Positions 5,704-5,753 of a stretch of 5,753 bases of DNA are shown piece by piece. The notes under the pieces are model-generated. The model made no database searches. It was given only the letters and a program-made list of their open reading frames with translations, and was not told where the DNA came from. Where the stretch lies: the NCBI GenBank assembly GCA_947259625.1, contig CAMYMY010000351.1, forward strand, positions 1 through 5,753, in the 5' to 3' direction. Each line of letters starts with the position of its first letter. Positions within the stretch are counted from its first letter, which is position 1. The position numbers were made by a program, and so were the translations under genes. This DNA comes from an uncultured Kiloniellales bacterium (GTDB lineage Bacteria > Pseudomonadota > Alphaproteobacteria > Kiloniellales > JAKSDN01).

Positions 5704-5724
5704 ACCGGGCGGACACCGGTTTTT
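5704..5724 (+). terminator. Candidate factor-independent terminator of the ftsEX-ydcF-plsC run
   Basis: ACCGG (5704-5708) pairs with CCGGT (5716-5720) around GCGGACA, and five T residues (5720-5724) run out of the stem. The stem is short, so strength is uncertain. TGTCC (5693-5697) with GGACA (5711-5715) is a competing pair. Confidence 0.45.
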
Positions 5725-5753
5725 CCTGTCTTTAAAGGGCGTTAGGCGGGAGC
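5725..5753. other. Right-edge intergenic remnant
   Basis: No gene is seen in the last 29 bases. They would be the untranslated leader of the next gene if the candidate promoter at 5675-5703 is used. Confidence 0.4.

Noticed and set aside
5740..5753. CGTTAGGCGGGAGC at the window end resembles part of the element's right arm (13/14)
   Set aside because: The similarity stops at once on the left side and the window ends on the right. A 14-base GC-rich match of this quality can arise by chance.
1..5753. CRISPR arrays, tRNA or rRNA genes, defence systems, transposases
   Set aside because: No spaced repeats, no cloverleaf-like segment and no such protein motifs were found on either strand.

Overview
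The window is GC-rich and densely packed, and looks like a chromosomal segment of an alphaproteobacterium, possibly of the Rhodospirillales type. This rests on the base composition, the gene order (zinc-ribbon membrane protein divergent from ftsE-ftsX, then a YdcF-like gene and plsC) and a CtrA-type box, TTAA-N7-TTAA, near the left edge. No sequence search could be run, so the taxon is an inference.

Layout from left to right. Bases 1-196 are intergenic, with a small inverted repeat and the CtrA-like box. An MmgE/PrpD family gene (197-1573, +) follows. Its 3' end overlaps by 23 bp the 3' end of a convergent gene (1551-2243, -) for a zinc-ribbon, single-pass membrane protein. A 143-bp divergent spacer separates that gene from a forward run: ftsE (2387-3091), ftsX (3092-3982), a YdcF/DUF218 protein (4294-4908) and a plsC-type acyltransferase (4905-5678). 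The junctions are 0 bp for ftsE/ftsX and a 4-bp ATGA overlap for ydcF/plsC. After plsC come a terminator-like hairpin with a T-run and a strong candidate promoter for the next gene.

The exception to this compactness is the ftsX-ydcF junction. It is filled by a 288-bp palindromic element (3986-4273) with 28-bp terminal inverted repeats (27/28 identical, extendable to 59 bp at 46/59), a perfect 28-bp tandem duplication and several inner hairpins. Without the element, ftsX and ydcF would be 23 nt apart, so it looks like an insertion (MITE-like or palindromic repeat) into an operon. It carries a strong Shine-Dalgarno sequence and an ATG whose frame stays open through the element into ydcF. This could give a YdcF protein with a 79-residue element-encoded N-terminal extension. 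It is the most unusual feature of the window.

Functionally, the forward genes are a cell-envelope set: FtsE and FtsX form the divisome ABC complex that controls septal peptidoglycan hydrolysis, the YdcF-like protein is a membrane-anchored envelope protein of poorly known function, and PlsC makes phosphatidic acid for phospholipid synthesis. The MmgE/PrpD gene is metabolic and is probably unrelated to the others.
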